From Hyphomicrobiales bacterium (GTDB taxonomy: Bacteria; Pseudomonadota; Alphaproteobacteria; Rhizobiales; Rhizobiaceae), in the NCBI GenBank assembly GCA_900469965.1, contig UBZP01000012.1:1-64000 (forward strand): a stretch of 64,000 bases of DNA, given 5' to 3'. The position numbers and the translations under genes are program-made. Below are positions 8,171 to 16,256 of the stretch, one piece after another; positions within the stretch are counted from its first letter, which is position 1, and the number at the start of each line of letters is the position of its first letter. A model generated the notes under the pieces. The model worked only from the letters and a program-made list of their open reading frames with translations. It was not told where the DNA came from and searched no databases.

Positions 8171-9166
8171 ATGCTGGTATCACAGTTGAAGAATGCCGAC
8201 GGCTCGATCACGGTCGCCGCACGCGAGGACGGGCAGGGCGCCCGGGCGGTCAAGAACGCCGCCAGCCTGCACGCGCTCGCCATGGAGGCCGCCGACGGCG
8301 GCAAGAGCCTGAAGGCGGTGATCGAGGCGCACGGCTACGGCGAGGCGATCGACCTGGAGAAGGCCTATGCCGAGGGCCGGCTGATCTCCCCGATCACCCA
8401 TCCCGATCCGGCCCACCTGCACCTGACCGGCACCGGCCTGACGCATCTCGGCTCCGCTGCGACCCGCGACGCCATGCACAAGAAGACGACGGAGGCGGCC
8501 GCCGAGACGCTGACCGATTCCATGAAGATGTTCAGGATGGGTCTCGAAGGCGGCAAGCCGAAGCCGGGCGAGAAGGGCGTGCAGCCGGAATGGTTCTACA
8601 AGGGCAACGGCACCCAGGCCGTCGCCCCGGGCGGCGCGCTGACCTCGCCTTCCTTCGCCGAGGACGGCGGCGAGGAGCCGGAAATGGCCGGCATCTACGT
8701 CATCTCGTCGAAGGGCGTGCCCTTCCGCCTCGGCTTTGCCGTCGCCAACGAGTTCTCCGACCACGTCACCGAGCGGGTCAACTACCTGTGGCTGGCCCAT
8801 TCCAAGCTGCGCCAGGCGAGCTTCGGCCCGGAGATCCGCATCGGGGCCGCGCCGGACGACATCCGCGGCTTCTCGCGCATCGTCCGCGACGGCAAGGTGC
8901 TGTGGGAAAAGCCGTTCCTGTCGGGCGAGGCGAACATGTCGCACACCTTCGCCAACCTCGAATACCATCATTTCAAGTACGACCTGTTCCGCCAGCCGGG
9001 CGAGGTGCACGTGCACATGTTCGGCACGGCGACGCTGTCGTTCGGTGACGGCATCCGCACGCAGGAAGGCGACGTCTTCGAGATCGGCGCCGACGGGTTC
9101 GGCCTGCCGCTCCGCAATCCCTTGGCAATTGCCAAGGAAGTTCCGGTCGAAATCCAGCAATTGTAA
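8171..9166 (+). CDS. gguC: AraD1-family FAH-superfamily enzyme GguC
   Basis: 331 aa. The family is the GguC/AraD1 branch of the fumarylacetoacetate hydrolase superfamily. The C-terminal half carries metal-site features of that fold (G-E-V-H-V-H-M-F-G-T-A near residue 278). Agrobacterium GguC lies beside gguAB. In L-arabinose oxidation AraD1-type proteins act on L-2-keto-3-deoxyarabonate, dehydrating it to 2-oxoglutarate semialdehyde. The next two genes encode the enzymes just after and just before that step, which supports this role. The SD (AAGGA) is close to the ATG. No signal peptide; cytosolic. Confidence 0.88.
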   Translation: MLVSQLKNADGSITVAAREDGQGARAVKNAASLHALAMEAADGGKSLKAVIEAHGYGEAIDLEKAYAEGRLISPITHPDPAHLHLTGTGLTHLGSAATRDAMHKKTTEAAAETLTDSMKMFRMGLEGGKPKPGEKGVQPEWFYKGNGTQAVAPGGALTSPSFAEDGGEEPEMAGIYVISSKGVPFRLGFAVANEFSDHVTERVNYLWLAHSKLRQASFGPEIRIGAAPDDIRGFSRIVRDGKVLWEKPFLSGEANMSHTFANLEYHHFKYDLFRQPGEVHVHMFGTATLSFGDGIRTQEGDVFEIGADGFGLPLRNPLAIAKEVPVEIQQL

Positions 9167-9220
9167 CGGATCCGGGCCGGTGCCTGCGCGCCGCCGGGAT
9201 GAGACAGGAGGGCCTTGCCC

Positions 9221-10654
9221 ATGACCATCCACAAGAACCTGATCGCCGGCGAATGGGTCGGCAGCGACGGGGTTGCCAACATCAATCCGTCGAACACCAA
9301 CGACGTGATCGGCGAATACGCCCGCGCCTCGGCCGATGATGCCAAGACCGCGATCGCCGCGGCGAAGGCCGCCTTTCCGGCCTGGTCGCGATCCGGCATT
9401 CTCGAGCGCCATGCGATCCTGAAGAAGACCGCCGACGAGATCATGGCGCGCAAGGACGAGCTCGGCACGCTGCTCGCCCGCGAGGAGGGCAAGACGCTGC
9501 CGGAGGCGATCGGCGAGACGATCCGGGCCGGGCAGATCTTCGAATTCTTCGCAGGCGAAACGCTGCGGCTCGCCGGCGAGGTCATTCCGTCGGTGCGGCC
9601 GAACATCGGCGTCGAGATCACCCGTGAGGCCGTCGGCGTCGTCGGCATCATCACGCCGTGGAACTTCCCGATCGCCATTCCGGCCTGGAAGATCGCGCCG
9701 GCACTCGCCTACGGCAATACGATCGTCTTCAAGCCGGCCGAGCTGGTGCCGGGCTGCGCCTGGGCGATCGTCGACATCCTGCACCGCGCCGGCCTGCCGA
9801 AGGGCGTGCTCAACCTCGTCATGGGCAAGGGCTCGGTCGTCGGCCAGGCGATGCTGGAAAGCCCGGACGTCGCCGCGATCACGTTCACCGGTTCGACCGG
9901 CACCGGCAAGCGGGTGGCCGCCGCCTCGATCGAGCATAACCGCAAGTTCCAGCTGGAAATGGGCGGCAAGAACCCCTTCGTCGTGCTCGACGACGCCGAC
10001 CTCACCGTCGCCGTCGAAGCCGCCGCCAATTCCGGCTTCTTCTCGACCGGCCAGCGCTGCACGGCCTCCTCGCGACTGATCGTCACCGAGGGCATCCACG
10101 ACAAGTTCGTCGCCGCGCTGACGGAGAAGCTGAAGACGCTGGTGGTCGACGACGCGCTGAAGGCCGGCACCCATATCGGCCCGGTGGTCGACGCCAGCCA
10201 GCTCAAGCAGGACACCGACTACATCGAGATCGGCAAGGGCGAGGGCGCCAGGCTCGCCTTCGGCGGCGATCTGCTGACGCGCGACAATCCGGGCTTCTAC
10301 CTGCAGCCGGCGCTGTTCACCGAAGCGACGAATGCCATGCGCATCAGCCGCGAGGAGATCTTCGGCCCGGTCGTCTCGGTCATCCGGGTGAAGGACTACG
10401 AGGAGGCGCTGGCCACCGCCAACGACACGCCGTTCGGGCTGTCGTCGGGGATCGCCACGACGAGCCTCAAGCATGCGACGCATTTCAAGCGCAATGCGGA
10501 AGCCGGCATGGTGATGGTCAACCTGCCGACGGCCGGCGTCGACTTCCACGTGCCCTTCGGCGGTCGCAAGGGATCGTCCTACGGTCCGCGCGAGCAGGGC
10601 AAGTACGCCAACGAGTTCTACACGACGGTCAAGACCGCCTACACGCTGGCGTGA
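9221..10654 (+). CDS. 2-oxoglutarate semialdehyde dehydrogenase (aldehyde dehydrogenase family)
   Basis: 477 aa. Start set at ATG 9221 because AGGAGG ends 9 nt upstream; a TTG at 9215 would be too close to it. Family landmarks: N-A/P segment T-P-W-N-F-P, NAD-binding F-T-G-S-T-G-T-G-K, catalytic Glu in L-E-M-G-G-K-N-P and catalytic Cys in T-G-Q-R-C-T-A. Sugar-acid pathways of this type (Weimberg-like) end with oxidation of 2-oxoglutarate semialdehyde to 2-oxoglutarate by KGSADH, the best fit given gguC upstream and L-arabonate dehydratase downstream. The exact substrate is inferred from context. No frame breaks. Confidence 0.85.
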   Translation: MTIHKNLIAGEWVGSDGVANINPSNTNDVIGEYARASADDAKTAIAAAKAAFPAWSRSGILERHAILKKTADEIMARKDELGTLLAREEGKTLPEAIGETIRAGQIFEFFAGETLRLAGEVIPSVRPNIGVEITREAVGVVGIITPWNFPIAIPAWKIAPALAYGNTIVFKPAELVPGCAWAIVDILHRAGLPKGVLNLVMGKGSVVGQAMLESPDVAAITFTGSTGTGKRVAAASIEHNRKFQLEMGGKNPFVVLDDADLTVAVEAAANSGFFSTGQRCTASSRLIVTEGIHDKFVAALTEKLKTLVVDDALKAGTHIGPVVDASQLKQDTDYIEIGKGEGARLAFGGDLLTRDNPGFYLQPALFTEATNAMRISREEIFGPVVSVIRVKDYEEALATANDTPFGLSSGIATTSLKHATHFKRNAEAGMVMVNLPTAGVDFHVPFGGRKGSSYGPREQGKYANEFYTTVKTAYTLA

Positions 10655-10672
10655 CCGCGCCGGCCTGAAAAA

Positions 10673-10696
10673 CGCCCCGGCAGTGGCGCCGGGGCG
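10673..10696. repeat. Strong hairpin between the dehydrogenase and dehydratase genes
   Basis: A 9-bp perfect stem (CGCCCCGGC at 10673-10681, GCCGGGGCG at 10688-10696) with a 6-nt loop. There is no T-tract on the plus side, so it is not a good terminator for this operon; mRNA stabilisation or processing is more likely. On the minus strand it is followed by five T residues. Confidence 0.6.
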
Positions 10697-10718
10697 CCTC
10701 CTTCAAGGACGCTAGGAA

Positions 10719-12458
10719 ATGACAAAGAAAGCAGAATGGCCGCGCAGGCTGAGGTCGCAGGAATGGTACGGCGGCACGAGCCGCGACGTGATCTATCACC
10801 GCGGCTGGATGAAGAACCAGGGCTATCCGCACGACCTGTTCGACGGCCGTCCGGTGATCGGCATCCTCAACACCTGGTCGGATCTGACGCCCTGCAACGG
10901 CCACCTGCGCGAGCTCGCCGAGAAGGTGAAGGCGGGCGTCTGGGAGGCCGGCGGCTTCCCGGTCGAGGTGCCGGTGTTCTCGGCCTCCGAAAACACCTTC
11001 CGCCCGACGGCGATGATGTACCGCAACCTCGCGGCGCTCGCGGTCGAGGAGGCGATCCGCGGCCAGCCGATGGACGGCTGCGTGCTGATGGTCGGCTGCG
11101 ACAAGACCACGCCGTCGCTCCTGATGGGGGCGGCCTCCGTCGACCTGCCGTCGATCGTCGTCACCGGCGGGCCGATGCTGAACGGCTATTTCCGCGGTGA
11201 GCGCGTCGGTTCGGGCACGCATCTGTGGAAGTTCTCCGAGATGGTGAAGGCCGGCGAGATGACGCAGGCCGAGTTCCTCGAGGCCGAAGCCTCGATGAGC
11301 CGCTCGACGGGCACCTGCAACACGATGGGCACCGCCTCCACCATGGCCTCCATGGCCGAGGCGCTCGGCATGGCGCTTTCCGGCAACGCCGCGATCCCGG
11401 CGGTCGATTCCCGCCGCAAGGTGATGGCGCAGATGACCGGCCGGCGCATCGTCCAGATGGTCAAGGACGACCTGAAGCCGTCCGACATCATGACGAAGCA
11501 GGCTTTCGAGAACGCCATCCGCACCAATGCGGCGATCGGCGGCTCGACCAACGCGGTGATCCACCTCCTCGCCATTGCCGGCCGCGTCGGCATCGACCTG
11601 ACGCTGGACGACTGGGACCGCTGTGGCCGCGACGTGCCGACCATCGTCAACCTGATGCCGTCCGGCAAGTACCTCATGGAAGAGTTCTTCTATGCCGGCG
11701 GCCTGCCGGTGGTGCTGAAGCGCCTCGGCGAGGCGGGTCTCCTGCACAAGGACGCGCTGACGGTCTCCGGCGAGACCATGTGGGACGAGGTCAAGGGCGT
11801 CGTCAACTGGAACGAGGACGTGATCCTGCCGGCCGAAAAGGCGTTGACGCAGTCGGGCGGCATCGTCGTTCTGCGCGGCAATCTCGCGCCGAAGGGCGCG
11901 GTCCTGAAGCCGTCCGCCGCCTCGCCGCATCTTCTCACCCATCGCGGCCGCGCCGTCGTGTTCGAGGACATCGACGACTACAAGGCCAAGATCAACGACG
12001 ACAATCTCGACATCGACGAGACCTGCGTCATGGTCATGAAGAACTGTGGGCCGAAGGGCTATCCGGGCATGGCCGAGGTCGGCAACATGGGCCTGCCGCC
12101 GAAGGTGCTGAAGAAGGGCATCACCGACATGGTGCGCATCTCCGACGCGCGCATGTCGGGCACGGCCTACGGCACCGTCGTGCTGCACACCTCGCCGGAA
12201 GCCGCCGTCGGCGGGCCGCTGGCGGTGGTGAAGAACGGCGACATGATCGAGCTGGACGTGCCGAACCGTCGCCTGCACCTCGACATTTCCGACGAGGAAC
12301 TGGCGCGGCGTCTTTCCGAATGGAAGCCGAACCACGAACTGCCGACCTCCGGCTATGCCTGGCTGCACCAGCAGCACGTCCAGGGCGCCGATACCGGCGC
12401 CGACCTCGACTTCCTCAAGGGATGTCGCGGCAGCGCTGTCGGCAAGGACAGCCACTGA
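10719..12458 (+). CDS. L-arabonate dehydratase (IlvD/Edd family, [2Fe-2S])
   Basis: 579 aa, the same length as the characterised Rhizobium leguminosarum L-arabonate dehydratase. The three iron-sulfur ligands fall at Cys59 (T-P-C-N), Cys127 (G-C-D-K) and Cys200 (T-G-T-C-N); Lys129 is the Mg-binding lysine and Ser480 (R-M-S-G) the catalytic serine. These match the numbering I recall for that enzyme. It dehydrates L-arabonate (also D-fuconate and D-galactonate) to the 2-keto-3-deoxy acid, the substrate of the gguC product. Last gene of the chvE-ggu operon, followed by a strong terminator. The dehydrogenase and lactonase that make L-arabonate are not in the window. Confidence 0.92.
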   Translation: MTKKAEWPRRLRSQEWYGGTSRDVIYHRGWMKNQGYPHDLFDGRPVIGILNTWSDLTPCNGHLRELAEKVKAGVWEAGGFPVEVPVFSASENTFRPTAMMYRNLAALAVEEAIRGQPMDGCVLMVGCDKTTPSLLMGAASVDLPSIVVTGGPMLNGYFRGERVGSGTHLWKFSEMVKAGEMTQAEFLEAEASMSRSTGTCNTMGTASTMASMAEALGMALSGNAAIPAVDSRRKVMAQMTGRRIVQMVKDDLKPSDIMTKQAFENAIRTNAAIGGSTNAVIHLLAIAGRVGIDLTLDDWDRCGRDVPTIVNLMPSGKYLMEEFFYAGGLPVVLKRLGEAGLLHKDALTVSGETMWDEVKGVVNWNEDVILPAEKALTQSGGIVVLRGNLAPKGAVLKPSAASPHLLTHRGRAVVFEDIDDYKAKINDDNLDIDETCVMVMKNCGPKGYPGMAEVGNMGLPPKVLKKGITDMVRISDARMSGTAYGTVVLHTSPEAAVGGPLAVVKNGDMIELDVPNRRLHLDISDEELARRLSEWKPNHELPTSGYAWLHQQHVQGADTGADLDFLKGCRGSAVGKDSH

Positions 12459-12489
12459 CGGCCGCAGCCGGGACGGCAAGACAAGAAGA

Positions 12490-12513
12490 GGCGGGGACAA
12501 ACCCCGCCTTTTT
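12490..12513 (+). terminator. Rho-independent terminator of the chvE-ggu operon
   Basis: A 7-bp GC stem (GGCGGGG at 12490-12496, CCCCGCC at 12502-12508, loop ACAAA) is followed by TTTTT, 31 bp after the dehydratase stop. Confidence 0.92.
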
Positions 12514-12580
12514 CGTTGCGGGACCGGCATCGACACCGTGACGCGCCGCCGCGCCGCCAGTGGTCCGCTTGAAATGCTTC

Positions 12581-12598
12581 GATAATGGACATATTATC
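12581..12598. promoter_or_regulatory. Putative autoregulatory operator of the Phd-VapC module
   Basis: A perfect dyad GATAAT-N6-ATTATC lies 28 bp upstream of the antitoxin ATG. Phd-type antitoxins repress their own operon by binding such palindromes near the promoter. The dyad is seen; the role is inferred. Confidence 0.55.
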
Positions 12599-12626
12599 TG
12601 TACAGAAATCCGTGCGGAGACAGAAC

Positions 12627-12866
12627 ATGACGAAGAGCGTTGCGGCCACCGAATTCAAGGCCACCTGCCTGCGCCTGATCGACGAGATGAACGCAGACGG
12701 CGAACCCGTCGTCATTACCCGCCACGGCAAGCCGGTCGCCGTGCTCTCGCCGGCGGTTCCGGCGGAGGGCAAGTCCGTCTTCGGGGCCCTCAAGGGCAGC
12801 GTACTGCGCTACGACGATCCGTTTGCCCCGGCCGCCGATGCCGACGACTGGGCGGCTACGCGGTGA
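12627..12866 (+). CDS. Type II antitoxin, Phd/YefM family
   Basis: 79 aa from ATG 12627 (M-T-K-S-V-A-A-T-E-F-K), the usual Phd start; a longer frame begins at 12585 inside the operator and is unlikely. The N-terminal Phd fold has the hallmark pattern A-T-E-F-K-A-x-C-L-R-L-I-D-E, then V-V-I-T-R-H-G-K-P-V-A-V-L, with a disordered acidic C-terminus that would wrap the toxin. It overlaps the toxin start by 4 nt (GTGA). It should neutralise the PIN toxin and repress the operon. Confidence 0.88.
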   Translation: MTKSVAATEFKATCLRLIDEMNADGEPVVITRHGKPVAVLSPAVPAEGKSVFGALKGSVLRYDDPFAPAADADDWAATR

Positions 12867-13276
12867 TCGTTCTCGACACGCACGTCTTCGTCTGGCTGAT
12901 GGAGGGAAGCGGCCGGCTCGGCGCTCGCGCCCGACGCGCGATCGATGACGCAGTGCTGACAAACGGCCTGTTTCTGTCGGCGATCACCCCCTGGGAAATC
13001 GCCATGCTTGCGGAGAAGGGGCGCCTGGCCCTCGGCCGCGACGTCGCTGCCTGGCTGGACGCGGCGCTGGCGCTGCCCGGCATCCACCTCGCCGCCATCA
13101 GCCCTGCGATCGCCGTCGACAGCGTGCGCTTGCCGGGCGTCTTCCACGCCGATCCCGCCGATCGCCTGATCGTCGCCACGACGCGCAATCTTGGCGCGAT
13201 CCTCCTGACGGCGGACCGTGCCGTGCTCGACTATGCTGCACTCGGGCACGTCCTTGCCGAGGATGCCGGGGCGTAA
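12863..13276 (+). CDS. VapC-type PIN-domain ribonuclease toxin
   Basis: 137 aa, GTG start overlapping the antitoxin stop. PIN-domain acidic residues are in place: V-L-D-T-H near residue 5 (first Asp), W-E-I (conserved Glu, about residue 45) and D-P-A-D-R (Asp pair near residue 100), then L-T-A-D-R at the end. VapC toxins are Mg-dependent ribonucleases that usually cut initiator tRNA or rRNA loops. The pairing with a Phd-like rather than AbrB-like antitoxin is common in rhizobia. Confidence 0.88.
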   Translation: MIVLDTHVFVWLMEGSGRLGARARRAIDDAVLTNGLFLSAITPWEIAMLAEKGRLALGRDVAAWLDAALALPGIHLAAISPAIAVDSVRLPGVFHADPADRLIVATTRNLGAILLTADRAVLDYAALGHVLAEDAGA

Positions 13277-13322
13277 AGCCATCCATCGCGGGCCTTCCAG
13301 CCCCAGAAACATAGAGATATTC

Positions 13323-14387
13323 ATGCCTATCGAATTTCCAATTGCAATAATTAAATCGCTTTGGGCGCGGCGTCCGGATGGGCTTTGGGAAATATCCGAC
13401 ATGAAGGGGATCACACTCGGGTCTGGGACGAAATCAGAAGATCACTATTTCTTGCTGAGCGGTGACATTGAACTGTTGACCAATCATCCAATTGGAGGGA
13501 TTGCAGATGTCCTCTCTCTCGTTGGTACCACAGACTACTTGATGCAACAAAGTATTGTTCCTGTCGTAGCATGGATTGAGGGCGAAACTGCCATCAGATG
13601 TATTGGAACGGCATCAATCATTAGTTGCACCGGGTGCTTGGTCACGGCGGCCCATGTGCTGCTGGACCCGCTGGAAGCGGGGTACGGTGCCACCCGTGTA
13701 GGAGGGCAAGTTCAACATCGAGAGGACCTAAACTTCGGCGTGATGATTCCATACATGGCGCCAACAGGCGGCATTCACTTCACGAAGGCGTTTCGATTTT
13801 TTCCCTTCCAGAAGATGTGGACATGGGGCAACTGGAAGCAAAGCCCGTTGGTCCATGAAGATGACCGCTGGGAATACTTGACCGATGTGGCTGTCTGCAA
13901 AATCCAAGAAATGCCGAATGGACAGGCGCACCAGCCCTTGAACATGTCTCTCAATCCATTCGTTCCTGGCGAGCCGGCCTACGCGCTAGGCTATGCAGAA
14001 ATGCCCGACATCCAGATTGACCCCCGGACGGGCGGGATCGCGGACAGCGCTTTTCGGCTCAAGATATATGTTACGGTGGGAAACATCCTCAATACGTTTC
14101 CACAGAACCACGTTGCGAGGGAGGTTTCCACACCCGGCCCTTGCTTCGATTTCAATGCGCGTGTCCCTGGAAAGATGAGTGGTGCCCCTGTCTTTGGCGC
14201 TCAAGGAGCTGTGATCCGAGGTGTCGTCAGCCGTAGTTTTTCCGGCGAGGAGCACGCTTACGGCTCTATGCTAGGCCCTGCAATGGAGCTTCCGATGGAT
14301 GAGCCCGAAGTCAGGGGACGGTCACTGCGGACGTTACTCGAAGACGGAAACGAGGGGATGCCGCAAGTCCATGGCATGGGACTTTGA
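13323..14387 (+). CDS. Trypsin-like serine protease-fold protein
   Basis: 354 aa from the ATG at 13323 (SD AGAGAT; the frame is open further upstream, into vapC, which is unlikely). A chymotrypsin-fold triad can be traced: His in T-A-A-H-V-L (about residue 112), Asp in T-D-V-A-V-C (about residue 186) and Ser in G-K-M-S-G-A-P (about residue 287, replacing the usual GDSGGP). No signal peptide, so probably cytosolic. Base composition is visibly poorer in GC than on either side and codon choice is relaxed, suggesting recent acquisition. It sits between a toxin-antitoxin module and the amidoligase cluster. The substrate is unknown; this may be a stress or defence protease. Confidence 0.68.
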   Translation: MPIEFPIAIIKSLWARRPDGLWEISDMKGITLGSGTKSEDHYFLLSGDIELLTNHPIGGIADVLSLVGTTDYLMQQSIVPVVAWIEGETAIRCIGTASIISCTGCLVTAAHVLLDPLEAGYGATRVGGQVQHREDLNFGVMIPYMAPTGGIHFTKAFRFFPFQKMWTWGNWKQSPLVHEDDRWEYLTDVAVCKIQEMPNGQAHQPLNMSLNPFVPGEPAYALGYAEMPDIQIDPRTGGIADSAFRLKIYVTVGNILNTFPQNHVAREVSTPGPCFDFNARVPGKMSGAPVFGAQGAVIRGVVSRSFSGEEHAYGSMLGPAMELPMDEPEVRGRSLRTLLEDGNEGMPQVHGMGL

Positions 14388-14460
14388 GCGACATCTAGAA
14401 TCTGGCGCCAGTTCCAGTCGGACCTTAATTCGGCGCCGACGGCTCTGCCGCGATATAACT

Positions 14461-15291
14461 CTAGCTCTGGCTCTGCGACTGGCTCTGTCCCGCCGCCTCG
14501 ACCCGGATCGATACGCTCATCGTCTCGGCGGCGCGGCCGACGACCAGGCCGGAGACGGGGGCGGCGTCGCGGTAGCAGAGGCCGGTGGCCAGCCGCACGT
14601 AGCGATCGTCGGGGCAGATGTCGTTGGCCGCGTCGAAGCCGATCCAGCCGATGCCCTGAACGTGAACGTCGGCCCAGGCGTGGCTGGCCGTCTGGTCGAC
14701 ATGGCCGTCCATCAAGAGATAGCCCGAGACATAGCGGGCCGGCAGGCCCAGCACGCGTGCGGCCGAAATCATCACATGGGCGTGGTCCTGGCAGACGCCC
14801 GAGCCCTTCTCGAGCGCACGCTCCGCCGTCGTATCCGCCGCCGTCTCGCCGGTCTTGTAGTCGATCGCCTTGTGGATGGTCGCCATCAGCGCGTGCAGGC
14901 GGGCGAGTTCCGTCTCGCCGTCCGAGGCGCGGACGAGTTCGCGGACGAGCCGGCCGGGCTTCGTCAGCGCCGTCTCGCGCAGGTAGAGCCAGAGCGGAAC
15001 GTAGCCCTGGTGCGGGCCGAAGACGCCGGCGCGGTCCTCGGTGTCGACCTCGCCTTCGGCGATGATGCGGATCGTCGTCTGGTCGGCGTTCGTGCTGACG
15101 AGATCGACGTGATTGCCGAAATGGTCGCTGTAGCCGACCTCCACATGCGCGCCGTGAACGGTCGTCCGCCAGTCGAGCACCGTCTGGCCCGGCTGGGTTT
15201 TCGGGGTCAGCCGCAGGCGCTGCAGCGAGTACTGCACCGGCTCGTCATAGGTGTAGACCGACGTATGGTTGATCTTCAGCCGCATCTTCAA
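14461..15291 (-). CDS. Transglutaminase-like cysteine protease-fold protein
   Basis: 276 aa. An N-terminal beta domain (Y-T-Y-D-x-P-V around residue 16, R-L-x-P at 28) precedes the papain-like transglutaminase domain with its triad: Cys in G-V-C-Q-D-H-A-H (about residue 165), His in A-S-H-A-W (about 202) and Asp in F-D-A-A-N (about 219). The C-terminus ends in a QSQSQSQS tail made by a 6-nt repeat. Families like this co-occur with alpha-E and circularly permuted ATP-grasp proteins. Their role is thought to be making or breaking amide bonds on a peptide, but it is not established. Third gene of a minus-strand operon, 18 bp after the alpha-E gene. Confidence 0.88.
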   Translation of the reverse strand: MKMRLKINHTSVYTYDEPVQYSLQRLRLTPKTQPGQTVLDWRTTVHGAHVEVGYSDHFGNHVDLVSTNADQTTIRIIAEGEVDTEDRAGVFGPHQGYVPLWLYLRETALTKPGRLVRELVRASDGETELARLHALMATIHKAIDYKTGETAADTTAERALEKGSGVCQDHAHVMISAARVLGLPARYVSGYLLMDGHVDQTASHAWADVHVQGIGWIGFDAANDICPDDRYVRLATGLCYRDAAPVSGLVVGRAAETMSVSIRVEAAGQSQSQSQS

Positions 15292-15309
15292 GTCCCCTGC
15301 CGCGCAACG

Positions 15310-16251
15310 CTACTGATAGAAGCGGTAGCCGTCCGCGATCTCCTGCCCCAGCCTGTTGTTCTGGACGATGAATTCCTCGATGAACTCGTGCAGCCCCTGG
15401 TCCATGATGTCTTCCATCGTTCGGTTCTGCAGCAGCGTGAGTGTCGTCGAGGCGGTCTCGTGCGCGGCGTGGGTCTCGCCGTAGGTCTGGCCGAGGAAGC
15501 ACAGGTTGCTGACGATCTTCTCGTAGCTGAAGGCGAGCGAGCGCGGCATGCGCGCGTTCAGGATCAGGAAGTGGGCGATGTTGGAGGGCTTGTATTCGCC
15601 GTCATAGACCCAGCCGTAGGAGCGGTGGGCGGAGACCGAGCGCAGGATCGATTCCCACTGCATGTTGTCCAGCGACGAGCCGACCTGCGAGATCGCCGGC
15701 AGCAGCACGTAGTATTTCACGTCGAGGATGCGCGCGGTGTTGTCGGCGCGCTCGATGAAGGTGCCGATGCGGGCGAAGTTGTAGATGTCGTCGCGCAGCA
15801 TCGTGCCGTGGAAGGCGCCGCGGATGAGGCCGGCGCGGCGCTTGATCGTCTCGATGATCTCCGGCAGGTCGGTCGAGCGCGCCTTGCGGGCGAGTACGTG
15901 CTTGAGCTCGATCCAGCACTCGTTGACCGCTTCCCAGGTCTCCCGCGTCAGCGCGGTGCGCACCATGCGGGCGTTGTTGCGGGCCGCGTCGATGCAGGAC
16001 ATCACGCTCGAAGGGTTGGCCTTGTCGCGCAACAGGTAGTCGATCGCGTCGACGCTCGAAAGCGTCGGATGCACCTTGTCGTAGTCCTCGCGCACGCCGG
16101 CGCTCTGCAGCACGCCGTCCCAGTCGTCGTCGCGGCTGTCGCTGCGGGTCAGCGACATGCGCAGGCCGGCATCGATCAGCCGGGCCGTGTTTTCCGCCCG
16201 CTCGATGTAGCGGAACATCCAGTACAGTCCGTTTGCGGTTCTGCCCAGCAT
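15310..16251 (-). CDS. Alpha-E domain protein
   Basis: 313 aa from the ATG at 16251 (M-L-G-R-T-A-N-G-L-Y-W-M-F-R-Y-I-E-R-A-E-N), the standard N-terminus of the all-helical alpha-E family. Two repeats of the E-R-A-E/D-N-T-A-R motif (residues about 17-24 and 176-183) mark it clearly. It begins 5 nt after the ATP-grasp stop. Its biochemical function is unknown. It is nearly always encoded with a circularly permuted ATP-grasp and a transglutaminase-like protein, as here. The frame is open far upstream inside the ATP-grasp gene but that part is antifunctional. Confidence 0.9.
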   Translation of the reverse strand: MLGRTANGLYWMFRYIERAENTARLIDAGLRMSLTRSDSRDDDWDGVLQSAGVREDYDKVHPTLSSVDAIDYLLRDKANPSSVMSCIDAARNNARMVRTALTRETWEAVNECWIELKHVLARKARSTDLPEIIETIKRRAGLIRGAFHGTMLRDDIYNFARIGTFIERADNTARILDVKYYVLLPAISQVGSSLDNMQWESILRSVSAHRSYGWVYDGEYKPSNIAHFLILNARMPRSLAFSYEKIVSNLCFLGQTYGETHAAHETASTTLTLLQNRTMEDIMDQGLHEFIEEFIVQNNRLGQEIADGYRFYQ

Positions 16252-16256
16252 GGCGC

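Noticed and set aside
10673-10696. Terminator for the plus strand within the chvE-ggu operon
   Set aside because: The stem is strong but is not followed by T residues on the plus strand, and the next gene starts 22 bp later.
12560-12862. Toxin frame extended upstream of GTG 12863
   Set aside because: The extra residues are out of frame with the antitoxin and have no PIN features; the GTG overlapping the antitoxin stop is the normal TA start.
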